A stretch of DNA of 64,000 bases from an uncultured Eubacteriales bacterium (GCA_900314745.1 OMWK01000001.1:1-64000); one strand, 5' to 3'. Shown: positions 46,893 to 56,562, counted from the stretch's first letter. Notes: generated from the sequence alone by a model not told the origin. Translations and numbers: made by a program.

Positions 46893-48143
46893 TCAGATAA
46901 CAAGAGCCATTATGCTGGAGATTATGCTCATAAGAGCGAATGAGACTGTCGTAAAGTAGATCCACGGGCGGGACATATCCTTACGTTTGAATATTGAGGC
47001 GATGACCATGACTGCTCCGGCTGCAAATATCAGCGTTCCCCAAATCGCGAGAAGTCTTTTGGGGGTATAGCCGAATCTTGAATAGTAGAGTGCGAGCTTC
47101 GAGAATGAGATGACCGCGAATACTACGCTCTCGCACATAAGAGCGGTTATCATGCCATTCGATATCTTACGTCCTATGGAATCCCGCTTCGTAAGATACG
47201 ATACGACAAAATATACCAGCATGTTAATTGCCATAATTCCGGTAAGCTCGAAGAATCCCTGTCTCGCATATTCTGCCGCCGTGAATTCCTCGGGAAGAAT
47301 TCCGGCAAAAGCGCTGAACAGATAACTTCCTTCAAATACGAAGAATATGATGTACAGAAGGACAAATGCTCCGGTTATCAATGACGCTACAATCGGAGAG
47401 AGCTTGTGGCATTTCTGTCTCCAGGCTACAAGCTTCCCGAAGGTTTCTCTCTCCTTCTCCCCGGTACTTCCGGCGCTCTGCGATATCATTCCATAGATAT
47501 ATAAAGAAGCGGGAACTGCCAGAACAAAGAAGTTGAAATTCTCAAAAAACCAGAATGCATCTATAGACTGCAGCACCTTTGATACCGCTATGTCAAAGTC
47601 ACTGTTGATTCCGCTAAGAAGAGCAACTGCGACAATAAATACAGGGATCATGAATAACACACTCAGCACTCCGGCTGCAAAGGATGATGCTTTCATCTCC
47701 CCATTTTTACCTTTACGAATTGCCGCTAAATCTTTGAAAATATTCCCAAATCCCGAGAACGCCTTGAGCGCTCCCGCATTGAACAGATCTGCGGCTATGA
47801 AGCTTCCTGTACGTCCTTCGTACAATATTCCGCAGCTTACGACCGTCACATACAGCGCACAAAGATGAAGAGCGAGCATCGAGACCGGTTCGGATATTCC
47901 GGTTACGGAAGTCAATGCCACTATACACATGACTATATACCAGAAATATGACACAGAAGCAGGCTTCCTGCCGTGCCCTCTTACGATGAGTTCATGAAGC
48001 ACTATGAAGGCCATCGTGAACAGAACTCTTTTGATAACGGAATTCTCTCCGGAAAAATCCAGCAGAAAATACTTCAAATAGGCAAAAGCTATCGGATACG
48101 CCAGGAGTACCCCGGCGATTCGTGATGTCTTTACGGTGTCCAT
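46893..48143 (-). CDS. DUF4173-like multi-pass membrane protein
   Basis: 416 residues from the ATG at 48143 (AGAGGTAA ahead); an upstream in-frame codon at 48188 lacks a site. About ten to twelve membrane segments. The C-terminal YYSRFGYTPKRLLAIWGTLI is characteristic of the DUF4153/DUF4173 family of bacterial inner-membrane proteins, whose function is unknown. Followed by the hairpin array, with no clear terminator. Confidence 0.75.
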   Translation of the reverse strand: MDTVKTSRIAGVLLAYPIAFAYLKYFLLDFSGENSVIKRVLFTMAFIVLHELIVRGHGRKPASVSYFWYIVMCIVALTSVTGISEPVSMLALHLCALYVTVVSCGILYEGRTGSFIAADLFNAGALKAFSGFGNIFKDLAAIRKGKNGEMKASSFAAGVLSVLFMIPVFIVAVALLSGINSDFDIAVSKVLQSIDAFWFFENFNFFVLAVPASLYIYGMISQSAGSTGEKERETFGKLVAWRQKCHKLSPIVASLITGAFVLLYIIFFVFEGSYLFSAFAGILPEEFTAAEYARQGFFELTGIMAINMLVYFVVSYLTKRDSIGRKISNGMITALMCESVVFAVISFSKLALYYSRFGYTPKRLLAIWGTLIFAAGAVMVIASIFKRKDMSRPWIYFTTVSFALMSIISSIMALVI

Positions 48144-48257
48144 TGTGATTACCTCTTTATCCCTTAGGTTTATGAGGATACTATACACCGGTGCATAGCG
48201 ATTTGCAATACTTTTTTATTGTTTTTCAATAATTATTATCTGAAGAACAATCTTACA

Positions 48258-49148
48258 TCAGGAGACAGCGACCTCTGCCCAGCATCCTTCGAACGGTATG
48301 TCGTACATCGGAACAGCGCCTGCGCTTATGAGTTTATTGGTGCTCTCATACTGAACCTTACCCTTATGCACGGGACCGAGATAACACTTAACACCAGCGT
48401 CCTTCGCTCTTGCGATAAGTTCGGGAAGTCCTCGCACGGAAGCAGTTCCGCTGTGGAAAGCCTCGATAAGGACTGCATCGAATCTGGATACGTCAACTAA
48501 GTCAAAAGGATATCCCGGCACATCCGGGATCGTAAGTATCTTCTTAACGGGCGACTCCAGATATGCCTTAACTTCATCCTCCTTAAGAGCATCCGCCGTG
48601 GGCTTACCCGGGAACTTGCCGTAATCGCCGTCAAAACCTGCGTCGGTAACGCGGGATGCCTGAACAAAAACGGTATCCTCCATCAGGGAGTCGGAATAAA
48701 CTATGCCGAAGGTGACGGCTCCGAGGTGACCTTCGCATGCGGCGCCGAGAAGCCCCATTGCATATTTAACATTGCGGACCGCGTCGCTGTGCGGGTCGTC
48801 CATTGGAAGCTTGGAACCCGTAATGATCACGGGAAGATTGAGATAAGACAGTACCCGCACGGCAAGCTGGGCAAAATAAGCCGCGCTGTCGGTGCCGTGA
48901 AGTATGAGGATACCGTCCGGCTTGCTGCTCCCGCACTCGTTTATGATCGCGGCAAAAGCTTTTCGAAAGTAGTCCTCATCCGCGTTCTCGGAAGAGTACA
49001 GGATGGGGGTAAGGAAAGTAAGCTCGTTCCTGCCCTTAACCGCATCGAAAAAGTTCTTTCCGGGCGCGTTCCTAAGCTTGACCGTATCCTTGTTCTCAAC
49101 TGCGGAACAGATGGTGCCTCCGAGTGTAACGACGAGTATCCTGTTCAT
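48258..49148 (-). CDS. L-asparaginase
   Basis: 296 residues from the ATG at 49148 (GGAG upstream). LVVTLGGTIC carries the first catalytic Thr and LHGTDSAAYFA the second, with Asp next to it; GSKLPMDDPHSDAVRNV is also typical. No signal peptide, so it is a cytoplasmic type I-like enzyme turning asparagine into aspartate and ammonia. It is divergent from the exonuclease gene, with only 60 bp between the start codons. Confidence 0.9.
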   Translation of the reverse strand: MNRILVVTLGGTICSAVENKDTVKLRNAPGKNFFDAVKGRNELTFLTPILYSSENADEDYFRKAFAAIINECGSSKPDGILILHGTDSAAYFAQLAVRVLSYLNLPVIITGSKLPMDDPHSDAVRNVKYAMGLLGAACEGHLGAVTFGIVYSDSLMEDTVFVQASRVTDAGFDGDYGKFPGKPTADALKEDEVKAYLESPVKKILTIPDVPGYPFDLVDVSRFDAVLIEAFHSGTASVRGLPELIARAKDAGVKCYLGPVHKGKVQYESTNKLISAGAVPMYDIPFEGCWAEVAVS

Positions 49149-49208
49149 TTGTCTTTCTCCGTATAACAAGTAAAATATAGTAAATTATACCTTAAAAGAG
49201 GACGTATT

Positions 49209-49976
49209 ATGAGGCTGGTAAGCTGGAATGTTAACGGTATCCGCGCAGTCGCGGGCAAAGGTTTTCTCGATTCATTCAAGGCGATGGGCGCCGATATCCT
49301 GGGCATACAGGAGATAAAGGCCCTGCCCGAGCAGGTGCCCGGGGAGATCGCGAACATCCCGGGATACAAAAGCGTATTCTACCCCGCAGAACGCAAGGGT
49401 TATTCCGGAACAGGACTTTACTACAGGGACACTCTTGATCCTAAGATAGAGCTCGGCTTCGGTGTCGAGGAGTTCGACCACGAAGGCAGAGTCATCAAGG
49501 CGGATTTCGGCGACTTCGTCCTCTTTAACATCTACTTCCCGAATGGCGGAAGGGGCGACGACTACGTCAAATTCAAGCTTCGTTTCTACGACTGCTTCTT
49601 AGATCAGGTCAGGGAGCTTGAAGCTCAGGGCCGCGAAGTCATCTGCTGCGGCGACGTAAACACCGCTCATAAGGAGATCGACTTAAGCAACCCCAAGGCT
49701 AACTCCAAGATCTCGGGGTTCCTTCCCGAAGAGCGCGTCTACATGGACCACTTCGCAAAGGCAGGTCTCATCGACTCATTCCGCATGCTCTATCCCGACA
49801 AAAAAGAAGCGTACAGCTGGTGGTCGTATAAGACATTTGCCCGCGAGAGAAACGTCGGCTGGAGAATCGACTACTTCTTCGTTACAGAAGGCATAAGCAA
49901 AAAAGTGGCCGAATCCGACATGATGACTGACATCATGGGATCCGACCACTGCCCTATTTATATCGATCTTAAGTAA
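49209..49976 (+). CDS. Exodeoxyribonuclease III
   Basis: 255 residues of the Xth/ExoA family, an AP endonuclease and 3'-5' exonuclease for base excision repair. Catalytic motifs are WNVNGIRA, the metal Glu in GIQEIKA, CGDVNTAHKEIDL and the final GSDHCPI with the catalytic His. Ribosome site GAGG. It is one of the few plus-strand genes and converges with the acyl-CoA synthetase gene. Confidence 0.96.
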   Translation: MRLVSWNVNGIRAVAGKGFLDSFKAMGADILGIQEIKALPEQVPGEIANIPGYKSVFYPAERKGYSGTGLYYRDTLDPKIELGFGVEEFDHEGRVIKADFGDFVLFNIYFPNGGRGDDYVKFKLRFYDCFLDQVRELEAQGREVICCGDVNTAHKEIDLSNPKANSKISGFLPEERVYMDHFAKAGLIDSFRMLYPDKKEAYSWWSYKTFARERNVGWRIDYFFVTEGISKKVAESDMMTDIMGSDHCPIYIDLK

Positions 49977-49980
49977 GGCT

Positions 49981-50052
49981 TAATCGACATATGCGCTGCA
50001 AGTTGCGGAGCGCAGCGAGCGCACTGTTCGCGGCCAAGCGCATATTCGATTA
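49981..50052. repeat. Long-armed hairpin between convergent genes
   Basis: TAATCG and ATATGCGCT (49981-49997) pair with AGCGCATAT and CGATTA (50037-50052), enclosing about 39 nt that contain GCGGAGCGCAGCGAGCGC. It lies just after exonuclease III and touches the stop of the acyl-CoA synthetase. It could serve both as terminator and as an extragenic repeat. See the similar element at 51799-51855. Confidence 0.65.
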
Positions 50053-51690
50053 AGACATATTTTCTTTCTCTACTAAGCGATCTGCGCCGTACTTCTTACG
50101 GAGCGCGGGCTTCTCGATCTTACCCGTCGCATTACGGGGTACGTCTGCGAGGATGATCTTCTTCGGCCTCTTATAGCGGGGAAGCTGCTGGCAGAACTGA
50201 TCTATCTCCTCAACAGTGCAGCCTGAGCCGGGCTCGATCTGAACGATGGCGCCCGTGATCTCGCCGAGTCTCTTGTCGGGAAGGCCGATTACGGCAACGT
50301 CCTTGATCTTCGGATACTCCTGCAGGAAGTTCTCGATCTCTACGGGGTAGATATTCTCACCGCCTGATACGATAAGGTCCTTCTTACGGTCTACGAGGAA
50401 GTAGAAGCCGTCCTCGTCCTGTCTTGCCATGTCGCCGGTGTAGAGCCAGCCGTCGTGCAAAGCAGCTGCAGTAGCCTCGGGGTTATGGTAGTACTCGAGC
50501 ATTACGCCGGGACCCTTAACACAGAGCTCTCCGACATCGCCCTGCTTAACCTCATTGCCGTTCTCGTCGATGATCTTACACTGCCAGCGATAACCCGGAA
50601 CTCCGATGGCACCAACCTTGTGTGTATTCTGAAGTCCGAGGTGAACGCAGCCAGGGCCGGTAGACTCGGAAAGACCGTAGTTGGTGTCGTACTGGTGATT
50701 CGGGAAGTAATCCCTCCAGTGACGGATAAGTGACGGCGGAACGGGCTGTGCGCCGATGTGCATCAGTCTCCACTGAGAGAGCTCATAGTCTTCCAGCTTA
50801 AGTTCGCCGCTGTCCAACGCATCGAGTATGTCCTGAGCCCACGGCACAAGGAGCCATACGTTCGTGCAGTGCTCATCCGATACCGCACGGAGGATGACAT
50901 CAGGCTTGGTGCCCTTAAGAAGAACAGCCTTGCTGCATGTCCAAAGCGAGCCCATCCAGTGGAACTTCGCGCCCGTGTGATAAAGAGGAGGAATGCAGAG
51001 GAAGCAGTCATCCTTAGTTGTCTCATGGTGAACGGCCTCCATCTCGGCAGCCTGTGTAAGGCTTCTGTGAGGATGAAGGATGGCCTTCGGGAAACCTGTG
51101 GTTCCGGAAGAGAAGTAGATGGCAGCTAGATCATCTTCGGTGAGCTCGATTCCGGGATCCGAGCTCGGATAATCAGCTACGAGAGACCAGTAGTTCTCGG
51201 CGAAATCAGGCTTGCCTTCACCGCCGACGAAGATGAGCACTCTGTTTCTCGTAATCTCATCTGCGTTGGTGTTGATACGGTCTACAAACTCAGGTCCGAA
51301 GATAAGAATCGATACCTCGGCAAGATTCGCGCAGTAAGATATCTCATTTGCCGTATATCTGAAATTGAAAGGAACTGCAATGGCTCCGGCCTTCAGGATT
51401 CCGAAGTAGATGGGAAGCCACTCGAGGCAGTTGAACATGAGGATAGCGACCTTATCGCCCTTCTGAATGCCCTTATCCAGGAGCATGTTGGCAACACGGT
51501 TCGCCTTCTCTTCGAAGACCTGCCATGTCAGCTGTCTTCTGTAGTACTTTGTAGGTTTGGTCTGCTGAACGAGATCATATTCCTTATATGAGAACTTCCT
51601 CGTCTCTTCCATTGTCGGATTGATCTCTACAAGAGCAACTTCCTTGCCGTGCTCTGCGGCATTTCTCTTAAGTAATTCGGTAACAGGCAT
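50050..51690 (-). CDS. Acyl-CoA synthetase (AMP-forming)
   Basis: 546 residues of the ANL superfamily. The P-loop YFSSGTTGFPKAILH, the YGLSESTG motif, GWLYTGDMARQDEDGF and DRKKDLIVSGGENIYPVEIE hinge, and the C-terminal catalytic Lys in RNATGKIEKPALR are all present. It activates a fatty or aromatic acid to its CoA thioester through an acyl-AMP. The chain-length preference cannot be read. An AAGGAC site precedes the ATG. Confidence 0.9.
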   Translation of the reverse strand: MPVTELLKRNAAEHGKEVALVEINPTMEETRKFSYKEYDLVQQTKPTKYYRRQLTWQVFEEKANRVANMLLDKGIQKGDKVAILMFNCLEWLPIYFGILKAGAIAVPFNFRYTANEISYCANLAEVSILIFGPEFVDRINTNADEITRNRVLIFVGGEGKPDFAENYWSLVADYPSSDPGIELTEDDLAAIYFSSGTTGFPKAILHPHRSLTQAAEMEAVHHETTKDDCFLCIPPLYHTGAKFHWMGSLWTCSKAVLLKGTKPDVILRAVSDEHCTNVWLLVPWAQDILDALDSGELKLEDYELSQWRLMHIGAQPVPPSLIRHWRDYFPNHQYDTNYGLSESTGPGCVHLGLQNTHKVGAIGVPGYRWQCKIIDENGNEVKQGDVGELCVKGPGVMLEYYHNPEATAAALHDGWLYTGDMARQDEDGFYFLVDRKKDLIVSGGENIYPVEIENFLQEYPKIKDVAVIGLPDKRLGEITGAIVQIEPGSGCTVEEIDQFCQQLPRYKRPKKIILADVPRNATGKIEKPALRKKYGADRLVEKENMS

Positions 51691-51751
51691 CTTAAGTCCT
51701 TGTCCCCCCTATCTTGATACCCGTTTATACTACCACCCGCAATACATAACG

Positions 51752-51779
51752 TCAAAAAAGGACTGCCTTCCGACAGTCC
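51752..51779 (-). terminator. Terminator after rubrerythrin
   Basis: On the minus strand GGGACTGTCGGAAGGCAGTCC (51759-51779) forms a 6-7 bp stem followed by TTTTTT. It lies 70 bp past the rubrerythrin stop, beyond the large hairpin at 51799-51855. Confidence 0.85.
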
Positions 51780-51798
51780 CTTATAATCCTGTTTGTTT

Positions 51799-51855
51799 CT
51801 ATTAAGCGGACGTACTCCGAGCGGACTTACGTAGCGAGGATACTCAGCTTAATAG
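51799..51855. repeat. Long-loop hairpin overlapping the rubrerythrin stop
   Basis: CTATTAAGC (51799-51807) pairs perfectly with GCTTAATAG (51847-51855). The loop of 39 nt holds CTCCGAGCGGACTTACGTAG followed by CGAGG. The right arm contains the last sense codon and stop of the rubrerythrin gene. The arrangement (arms derived from the gene end, about 39-nt loop rich in GAGCG/GCGAG) is like the element at 49981-50052. Confidence 0.6.
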
Positions 51856-52388
51856 TTATCTGCGCTTACCTCGAAATAGCTCTTGGGATGAGCACATACA
51901 GGGCACATCTCAGGTGCCTTTGTTCCTACTACGATGTGACCGCAGTTTCTGCACTCCCATACCTTGACTTCACTCTTCTCGAAGACCTTGGCAGTCTCAA
52001 CATTATTGAGAAGTGCACGGTATCTCTCCTCGTGTCTCTTCTCGATAGCGGCAACCATTCTGAACTTGGCAGCCAGGCCCTTGAAGCCCTCTTCCTCAGC
52101 TGTCTTCGCGAAGTCCTCGTACATGTCTGTCCACTCGTAGTTCTCGCCGTCAGCAGCAGCCTTGAGGTTAGCAGCTGTATCACCGATGCCCTCGAGCTCC
52201 TTGAACCACATCTTCGCATGTTCCTTCTCATTGTCAGCTGTCATGAGGAAGATGGAAGCAATCTGCTCGTAGCCTTCCTTCTTTGCAACTGATGCGAAAT
52301 AAGTGTACTTGTTTCTTGCCTGGCTCTCACCAGCGAAAGCAGCCTGAAGATTCTTCTCTGTCTGTGTGCCTGCGTACTTGTTTGCCAT
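51849..52388 (-). CDS. Rubrerythrin
   Basis: 179 residues. The N-terminal ferritin-like diiron domain has [17 protein letters not shown] and [11 protein letters not shown] with the metal-binding Glu residues, plus a second Glu pair at [11 protein letters not shown]. The C-terminal rubredoxin-like iron site is CRNCGHI and [11 protein letters not shown]. It reduces hydrogen peroxide in the cytoplasm of anaerobes. AAGGAG ribosome site; it appears to be monocistronic. Confidence 0.96.
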   Translation of the reverse strand: MANKYAGTQTEKNLQAAFAGESQARNKYTYFASVAKKEGYEQIASIFLMTADNEKEHAKMWFKELEGIGDTAANLKAAADGENYEWTDMYEDFAKTAEEEGFKGLAAKFRMVAAIEKRHEERYRALLNNVETAKVFEKSEVKVWECRNCGHIVVGTKAPEMCPVCAHPKSYFEVSADNY

Positions 52389-52434
52389 AGTTGTTCTCCT
52401 TGTGTAAATATATTTTGATTATATACCATTCAGC

Positions 52435-54723
52435 TTATGATACGGAAAGATTCTTCTTCTCGTACTCATCAAGACTTACAGGTCTTGCAAAATAGTAGCC
52501 CTGGAAGTAATCGCATCCCATCTTAACGAGAAAGTCGACCTGATCGATGGTCTCGACACCTTCAGCGATAACGGGAACATCAAGACTCTTCGCGAGGTCG
52601 ATGATGAGGGACATTATCTTCTTGGTCCTCTCGTTCTTCGCGGTATCCTTAAGGAATATCATGTCGAGCTTCAGTACATCGACCGGCATGTCCTTAAGCA
52701 TGTTAAGTGATGAGTAGCCGCTTCCGAAGTCGTCCATCTCCACGATGAATCCGGCGTCTCTTAACCTGTCTATTGTCTTAAGCTTCTCGTCGATATCGTC
52801 CATCATGATGGACTCGGTGATCTCGAGTCTTAAGCGCTTCCTGTCGAGCTCATACTTATCAGCAAGCCCGATTATGACTTCGGGAACATCCATCATGTAG
52901 AAATCCTTGGGCGAGATGTTTACGGAAAGGTACAGATCATTTCTGCCCTCGAAAGACCATCTTCTCAATATCCTGCACGCGCACTCCCAGATATACTGGT
53001 CGATCTTGCCGATCATGCCGTTCTTCTCGAGGATTCCAAGAAACTTGCCGGGAGGCATGAATCCCTCATCCGGATGTATCCATCTTACGAGAACCTCTGC
53101 ACCGACAACCTTGCCGTCACGCGATACCTGAGCCTGAAGATAAGGAACTATCTGGCCTGTGAGTATCGCATTGTCAAGCTGCTCGGTAATCTTCTGATCC
53201 CACAAAAGCGCATCTCTCGAATTCTCTTCATAGTGTGCAACCTTAAGCTCCGCATCATGCTTAACTCCGGCAATCGCGATAAACGCTCTGTCGAACATCG
53301 CGGATACAGGCATGCTCTTGTCCTCTATCTCATAAGCGCCGACGTGCATTATGATCGGGATAACGAGATTGCGTCCTACGTTCGGAACATCACGCATCGC
53401 CGCTATGAATGTCTCCTCATCGTAGTTATCCTTCTCGATCAGAACACCGAACTTATCGGACCCCAATCTGCCGTACCTGGTCGTCGCCGATACCGCCTTC
53501 TCCTTAAGAAGATCCGCTATCCTGATCAGGAGCTTATCCGCGAACTCCTTGCCGTATCTGTCATTAACGAGTTTGAACTCCTTAATGTCGGATGCGAGAA
53601 CCAGGAATTCCTTATCGGGATTCGCCTGAAGCGTCTCTCTTATGGAATCGTAGAGACGGTCGGTGTTATAGATACCGGTAAGCTTATCGTGAGTCGCGAG
53701 GAAGCGGTTAAGATTCTCCCTCTTTGTTCTCTCCGTGTTATCCGTTATCTTCGCGAATGAACCTATGAGCTTGCCCTGAAGATCGTGAAGCTTATGGAAC
53801 TCGATATCGTAGATATACTCTTCCCCATCCTCGACCTTGGTGCAGTTAAGGATCTTGGATTGGTAATTAGCTGAATCTTCCCTGTCCTCTCCGGTCAATG
53901 CCAGAAGCTTCTCAAAGCCTGCAGACGTCTCATTGGTTCCGAGTCCCAGCTGGAACTGCGCCGCGGCATTGGTGTAGATACAGTTTCTCTCCTCGTCGAA
54001 GAACAGGATTCCGTCGGATATCGTGGCAAGAACGGTCTTCTTCATCTCCTCCATCAGCGCCTGAGGCTGATACTCGATAGCATAGATGTAAATGAAGACG
54101 CCCATTACGCACATGCCGATTATGGACTGATCGATCTTCTCATTGCTCACAATATGGAACACCTGCCACAGTGACGTCAGCAGGAACACCGACAGTATCG
54201 TGATGTATCTGTCCCTGTAAAGCTTGGATGTCTTGATTGTCTTCAGCGAAAAGGCTACTACGGCAATCATCCAGAGGGCAGCGCTTATGAGAAGGTGGAT
54301 CTTGTGATACCAGAGGGACTGGAAAACATATCCGCTCTCTTCAGCCGTCGTAACGTACTCGAGTGTGAATACGTGACCCCAAAGATAGTTCAGTGCGACA
54401 CTTACGACATCCAGACCCATTATGCTTGTCATGAAATAACCTATGGCCGGATGTCTGATCCTGAAGTTGCAGTACTCGAGTGAGAACTGGGCAAAGTAAT
54501 AAAGAAGCACGGTAGTGCTTATGAAGTAGACCGTATAGCAGAATCTTAGAACGTCTGCACCGGTGCTTACTGCCAGGATCGTATTGGAAATGATTGGGAT
54601 AAAAAGCCATATCAGCAGATTCGTAACGTATGGAGCGATTTCTCTCTTGCTCCTTATGGAGCGGATGAGACAGAAGACTGTCACAACCGCCAGAACAGCC
54701 ATTGTTACGACATACCACATCAT
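52435..54723 (-). CDS. Membrane c-di-GMP phosphodiesterase: 7TM-PAS-GGDEF(degenerate)-EAL
   Basis: 762 residues. About seven membrane segments occupy the first 225 residues, followed by a PAS-like region (about 230-330), a GGDEF domain (about 340-480) and an EAL domain (about 495-755). The GGDEF signature is degenerate (RLGSDKFGVL), so cyclase activity is unlikely. The EAL site looks complete: AEVLVRW, SVNISPKD, EITES, DDFGSG, LKLD and AEGVET. It should therefore hydrolyse c-di-GMP, with the dead GGDEF possibly sensing GTP. The start has no clear ribosome site. Confidence 0.88.
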   Translation of the reverse strand: MMWYVVTMAVLAVVTVFCLIRSIRSKREIAPYVTNLLIWLFIPIISNTILAVSTGADVLRFCYTVYFISTTVLLYYFAQFSLEYCNFRIRHPAIGYFMTSIMGLDVVSVALNYLWGHVFTLEYVTTAEESGYVFQSLWYHKIHLLISAALWMIAVVAFSLKTIKTSKLYRDRYITILSVFLLTSLWQVFHIVSNEKIDQSIIGMCVMGVFIYIYAIEYQPQALMEEMKKTVLATISDGILFFDEERNCIYTNAAAQFQLGLGTNETSAGFEKLLALTGEDREDSANYQSKILNCTKVEDGEEYIYDIEFHKLHDLQGKLIGSFAKITDNTERTKRENLNRFLATHDKLTGIYNTDRLYDSIRETLQANPDKEFLVLASDIKEFKLVNDRYGKEFADKLLIRIADLLKEKAVSATTRYGRLGSDKFGVLIEKDNYDEETFIAAMRDVPNVGRNLVIPIIMHVGAYEIEDKSMPVSAMFDRAFIAIAGVKHDAELKVAHYEENSRDALLWDQKITEQLDNAILTGQIVPYLQAQVSRDGKVVGAEVLVRWIHPDEGFMPPGKFLGILEKNGMIGKIDQYIWECACRILRRWSFEGRNDLYLSVNISPKDFYMMDVPEVIIGLADKYELDRKRLRLEITESIMMDDIDEKLKTIDRLRDAGFIVEMDDFGSGYSSLNMLKDMPVDVLKLDMIFLKDTAKNERTKKIMSLIIDLAKSLDVPVIAEGVETIDQVDFLVKMGCDYFQGYYFARPVSLDEYEKKNLSVS

Positions 54724-54800
54724 GATTTGATTTTATCACGCGGTCAGATTCGATTCTTAAGCCATATATGAACAATCAGTTAAATATATTATTATTAATA

Positions 54801-54828
54801 AACAATAAAGGCGGGGATACCCCGCCTT
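54801..54828 (-). terminator. Terminator after the XRE-DUF2975 pair
   Basis: AAGGCGGGG (54808-54816) pairs perfectly with CCCCGCCTT (54820-54828). On the minus strand it is followed by TATTGTTTATT. It separates this pair from the EAL gene. Confidence 0.8.
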
Positions 54829-54863
54829 CTCTATCTCCTTATTCTTATTCCATCAAATCCTGC

Positions 54864-55070
54864 TCATTCATCTTCCCTGTATTCGAGAATATCTCCGGGC
54901 TGGCAGTCCAGCGCCTTGCATATGTCGTTCAAAGTAGAGAACCTCACCGCCTTAGCCTTCTGATTCTTAAGAATGGAAAGGTTGGCAGGCGTTATGCCTA
55001 TCTTCTGCGCGAGGTCTCCGGAGGAGATCTTACGCTTTGCCATCATTACATCAAGATTAACTATAATCAT
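54864..55070 (-). CDS. Small XRE-family transcriptional regulator
   Basis: 68 residues, essentially one helix-turn-helix (SSGDLAQKIGITPANLSILK then FSTLNDICKALDCQPGDIL), the YozG-like small Cro/CI type. A very strong GGAGGGGGGA site precedes the ATG. It follows the DUF2975 gene by 19 bp. Pairs of a DUF2975 membrane protein with this small regulator are frequent in Firmicutes; what they control is unknown. Confidence 0.9.
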   Translation of the reverse strand: MIIVNLDVMMAKRKISSGDLAQKIGITPANLSILKNQKAKAVRFSTLNDICKALDCQPGDILEYREDE

Positions 55071-55089
55071 TCTGTCCCCCCTCCTTCCG

Positions 55090-55542
55090 TCAGATCGTGA
55101 GATCCATCTCTTCCTTCATCGCGATGGCCTTGGCAAAAACCACCTTAACACACATTACGATAAGTGCCATGAACAAAGAGATTATTGTAAGGAAATATGC
55201 GCCGAACCAGACAAACCCTCCGGCAACACAGATGAAGCCGATACCGATAAGAGCTGCCGTTATTACGCTCATGAGACGCGTATTAACCCTGTCGAACACA
55301 ATGTCCTTACTCATGTTATTAAGAAGCTTATACACACTTATGAGAATGACGTAAGCTCCTACGGTTCCAAGGTACCAGACCACTGACATCATCGCAACCG
55401 CCGCCGTATCAAATCTGTCTGCAACGCAATAGCATAAATACTGAGCTAAGGGAATGCCGAACACATCAGCGACGGCTACTATTACTATGAACAGAAGCGT
55501 CGCGATCTTAGACCACTTGATGATACCGTCATTGTATTTCAT
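55090..55542 (-). CDS. DUF2975 membrane protein
   Basis: 150 residues from the ATG at 55542 (GAGGAGG upstream); a longer frame start at 55602 lacks a site. Four membrane segments at about 8-30, 45-67, 88-112 and 117-138, the DUF2975 layout, with the conserved NMSKDIVFDRVNTRLMSV loop. The function of the family is unknown. Co-transcribed with the XRE gene. Confidence 0.85.
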   Translation of the reverse strand: MKYNDGIIKWSKIATLLFIVIVAVADVFGIPLAQYLCYCVADRFDTAAVAMMSVVWYLGTVGAYVILISVYKLLNNMSKDIVFDRVNTRLMSVITAALIGIGFICVAGGFVWFGAYFLTIISLFMALIVMCVKVVFAKAIAMKEEMDLTI

Positions 55543-55645
55543 TTCCCTATTCCTCCTCAAAAAAAGAATTGAGCATGCTCTTATGACATCATAGTAGCAC
55601 ACTCAATATTGTTTTGCAAGAAGTTTTTATTGTTTTTCGATATAT

Positions 55646-56470
55646 TTATTCTGCAGCGAAGAAAGTACCGACATCGTCCTGATCAAGGATCTGCTCGATG
55701 ACCTGAGGGCAGGAACCCTCGGCGATGACACCGTTGATGCCGCGCTCGGTTACCATCTTCATGGCCGTTATCTTCGTAGCCATGCCGCCGGTTCCAAGCT
55801 TGCTTCCGGCTCCCTTCGAGAAACCCATCATCTCATCAGTGATCTTATCAACATAGGAGATGCGCTTTGCATCGGGGTCCTCCTTCGGATTGCCTGTGTA
55901 AAGACCGTCGATGTCGGAGAGGATGATCAGAAGATCCGCATTCATGAGAGTCGCTACATCCGCAGACAGAGTATCGTTGTCTCCGAACGTACCGTTATGC
56001 CAGATCTCGTTCGTGGACACCGTATCGTTCTCGTTGATGACGGGGATAAGATGCCTCTCGAGCATAGCCTCGATAGTATTTGTGATGTTGTGTCTCTGAA
56101 GCTTGTCTGCAATGCCGTCCTTGGTAAGAAGGATCTGTCCGCATACATATGAATACTCTGCGAATGATCTCGTGTAGGCATTCATGAGCTCGCACTGTCC
56201 TACCGCTGCGATGGCCTGCTTCTGAGGGATCTCAGTCGGCTTCTCGGGTAGGTTCAGACTTCCGATGCCGACGCCGATGGCGCCCGATGTAACAAGTATT
56301 ATCTCTCTGCCGCTGTTCCAAATATCAGCGATACCGCGGCACAGTCTGTCGATGTTGCCGTGGTTCATCTTACCGTTCTCATAGGTAATGGTCGATGTGC
56401 CGACCTTGACCACGATTCTTTTCGCGAAGTTTACGGCATAACGCGAACCGCCGTTGTCCCCGACCTGCAT
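55646..56470 (-). CDS. proB: Glutamate 5-kinase, short form without PUA domain
   Basis: 274 residues from the ATG at 56470 (AAGGAG, 7 nt ahead). Amino-acid kinase fold with RIVVKVGTSTI, VTSGAIGVG, NENDTVS, GDNDTLSADVA and the GTGGMATKITA loop. It phosphorylates glutamate in proline synthesis. The C-terminal PUA domain of longer ProB proteins (about 370 residues) is absent, as in several Firmicutes. proA, its usual partner, is not adjacent. Confidence 0.93.
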   Translation of the reverse strand: MQVGDNGGSRYAVNFAKRIVVKVGTSTITYENGKMNHGNIDRLCRGIADIWNSGREIILVTSGAIGVGIGSLNLPEKPTEIPQKQAIAAVGQCELMNAYTRSFAEYSYVCGQILLTKDGIADKLQRHNITNTIEAMLERHLIPVINENDTVSTNEIWHNGTFGDNDTLSADVATLMNADLLIILSDIDGLYTGNPKEDPDAKRISYVDKITDEMMGFSKGAGSKLGTGGMATKITAMKMVTERGINGVIAEGSCPQVIEQILDQDDVGTFFAAE

Positions 56471-56496
56471 CAGCAAGCTCCTTCCTAATCAATACA

Positions 56497-56520
56497 GGCG
56501 GCCTCCTTAAGAAAGCCGCC
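56497..56520 (-). terminator. Hairpin after potD
   Basis: GGCGGC (56497-56502) pairs with GCCGCC (56515-56520). It lies 43 bp past the potD stop and before proB. There is no strong T run on the minus strand (TGTATTGATT), so terminator strength is uncertain. Confidence 0.5.
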
Positions 56521-56562
56521 CGTTAAGAATATACTCTAAGTCTTCAAAATACAAGTAATTAC

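Noticed and set aside
46598-46903. 101-codon minus-strand frame with repeated WCTK/LVHK-like words as a protein gene
   Set aside because: It is the 52-bp hairpin array read as protein. The period is not a multiple of 3, so the same DNA repeat appears in different frames, and there is no ribosome site.
50050-52388. Acyl-CoA synthetase and rubrerythrin as one operon
   Set aside because: A good terminator and a large hairpin lie between them.
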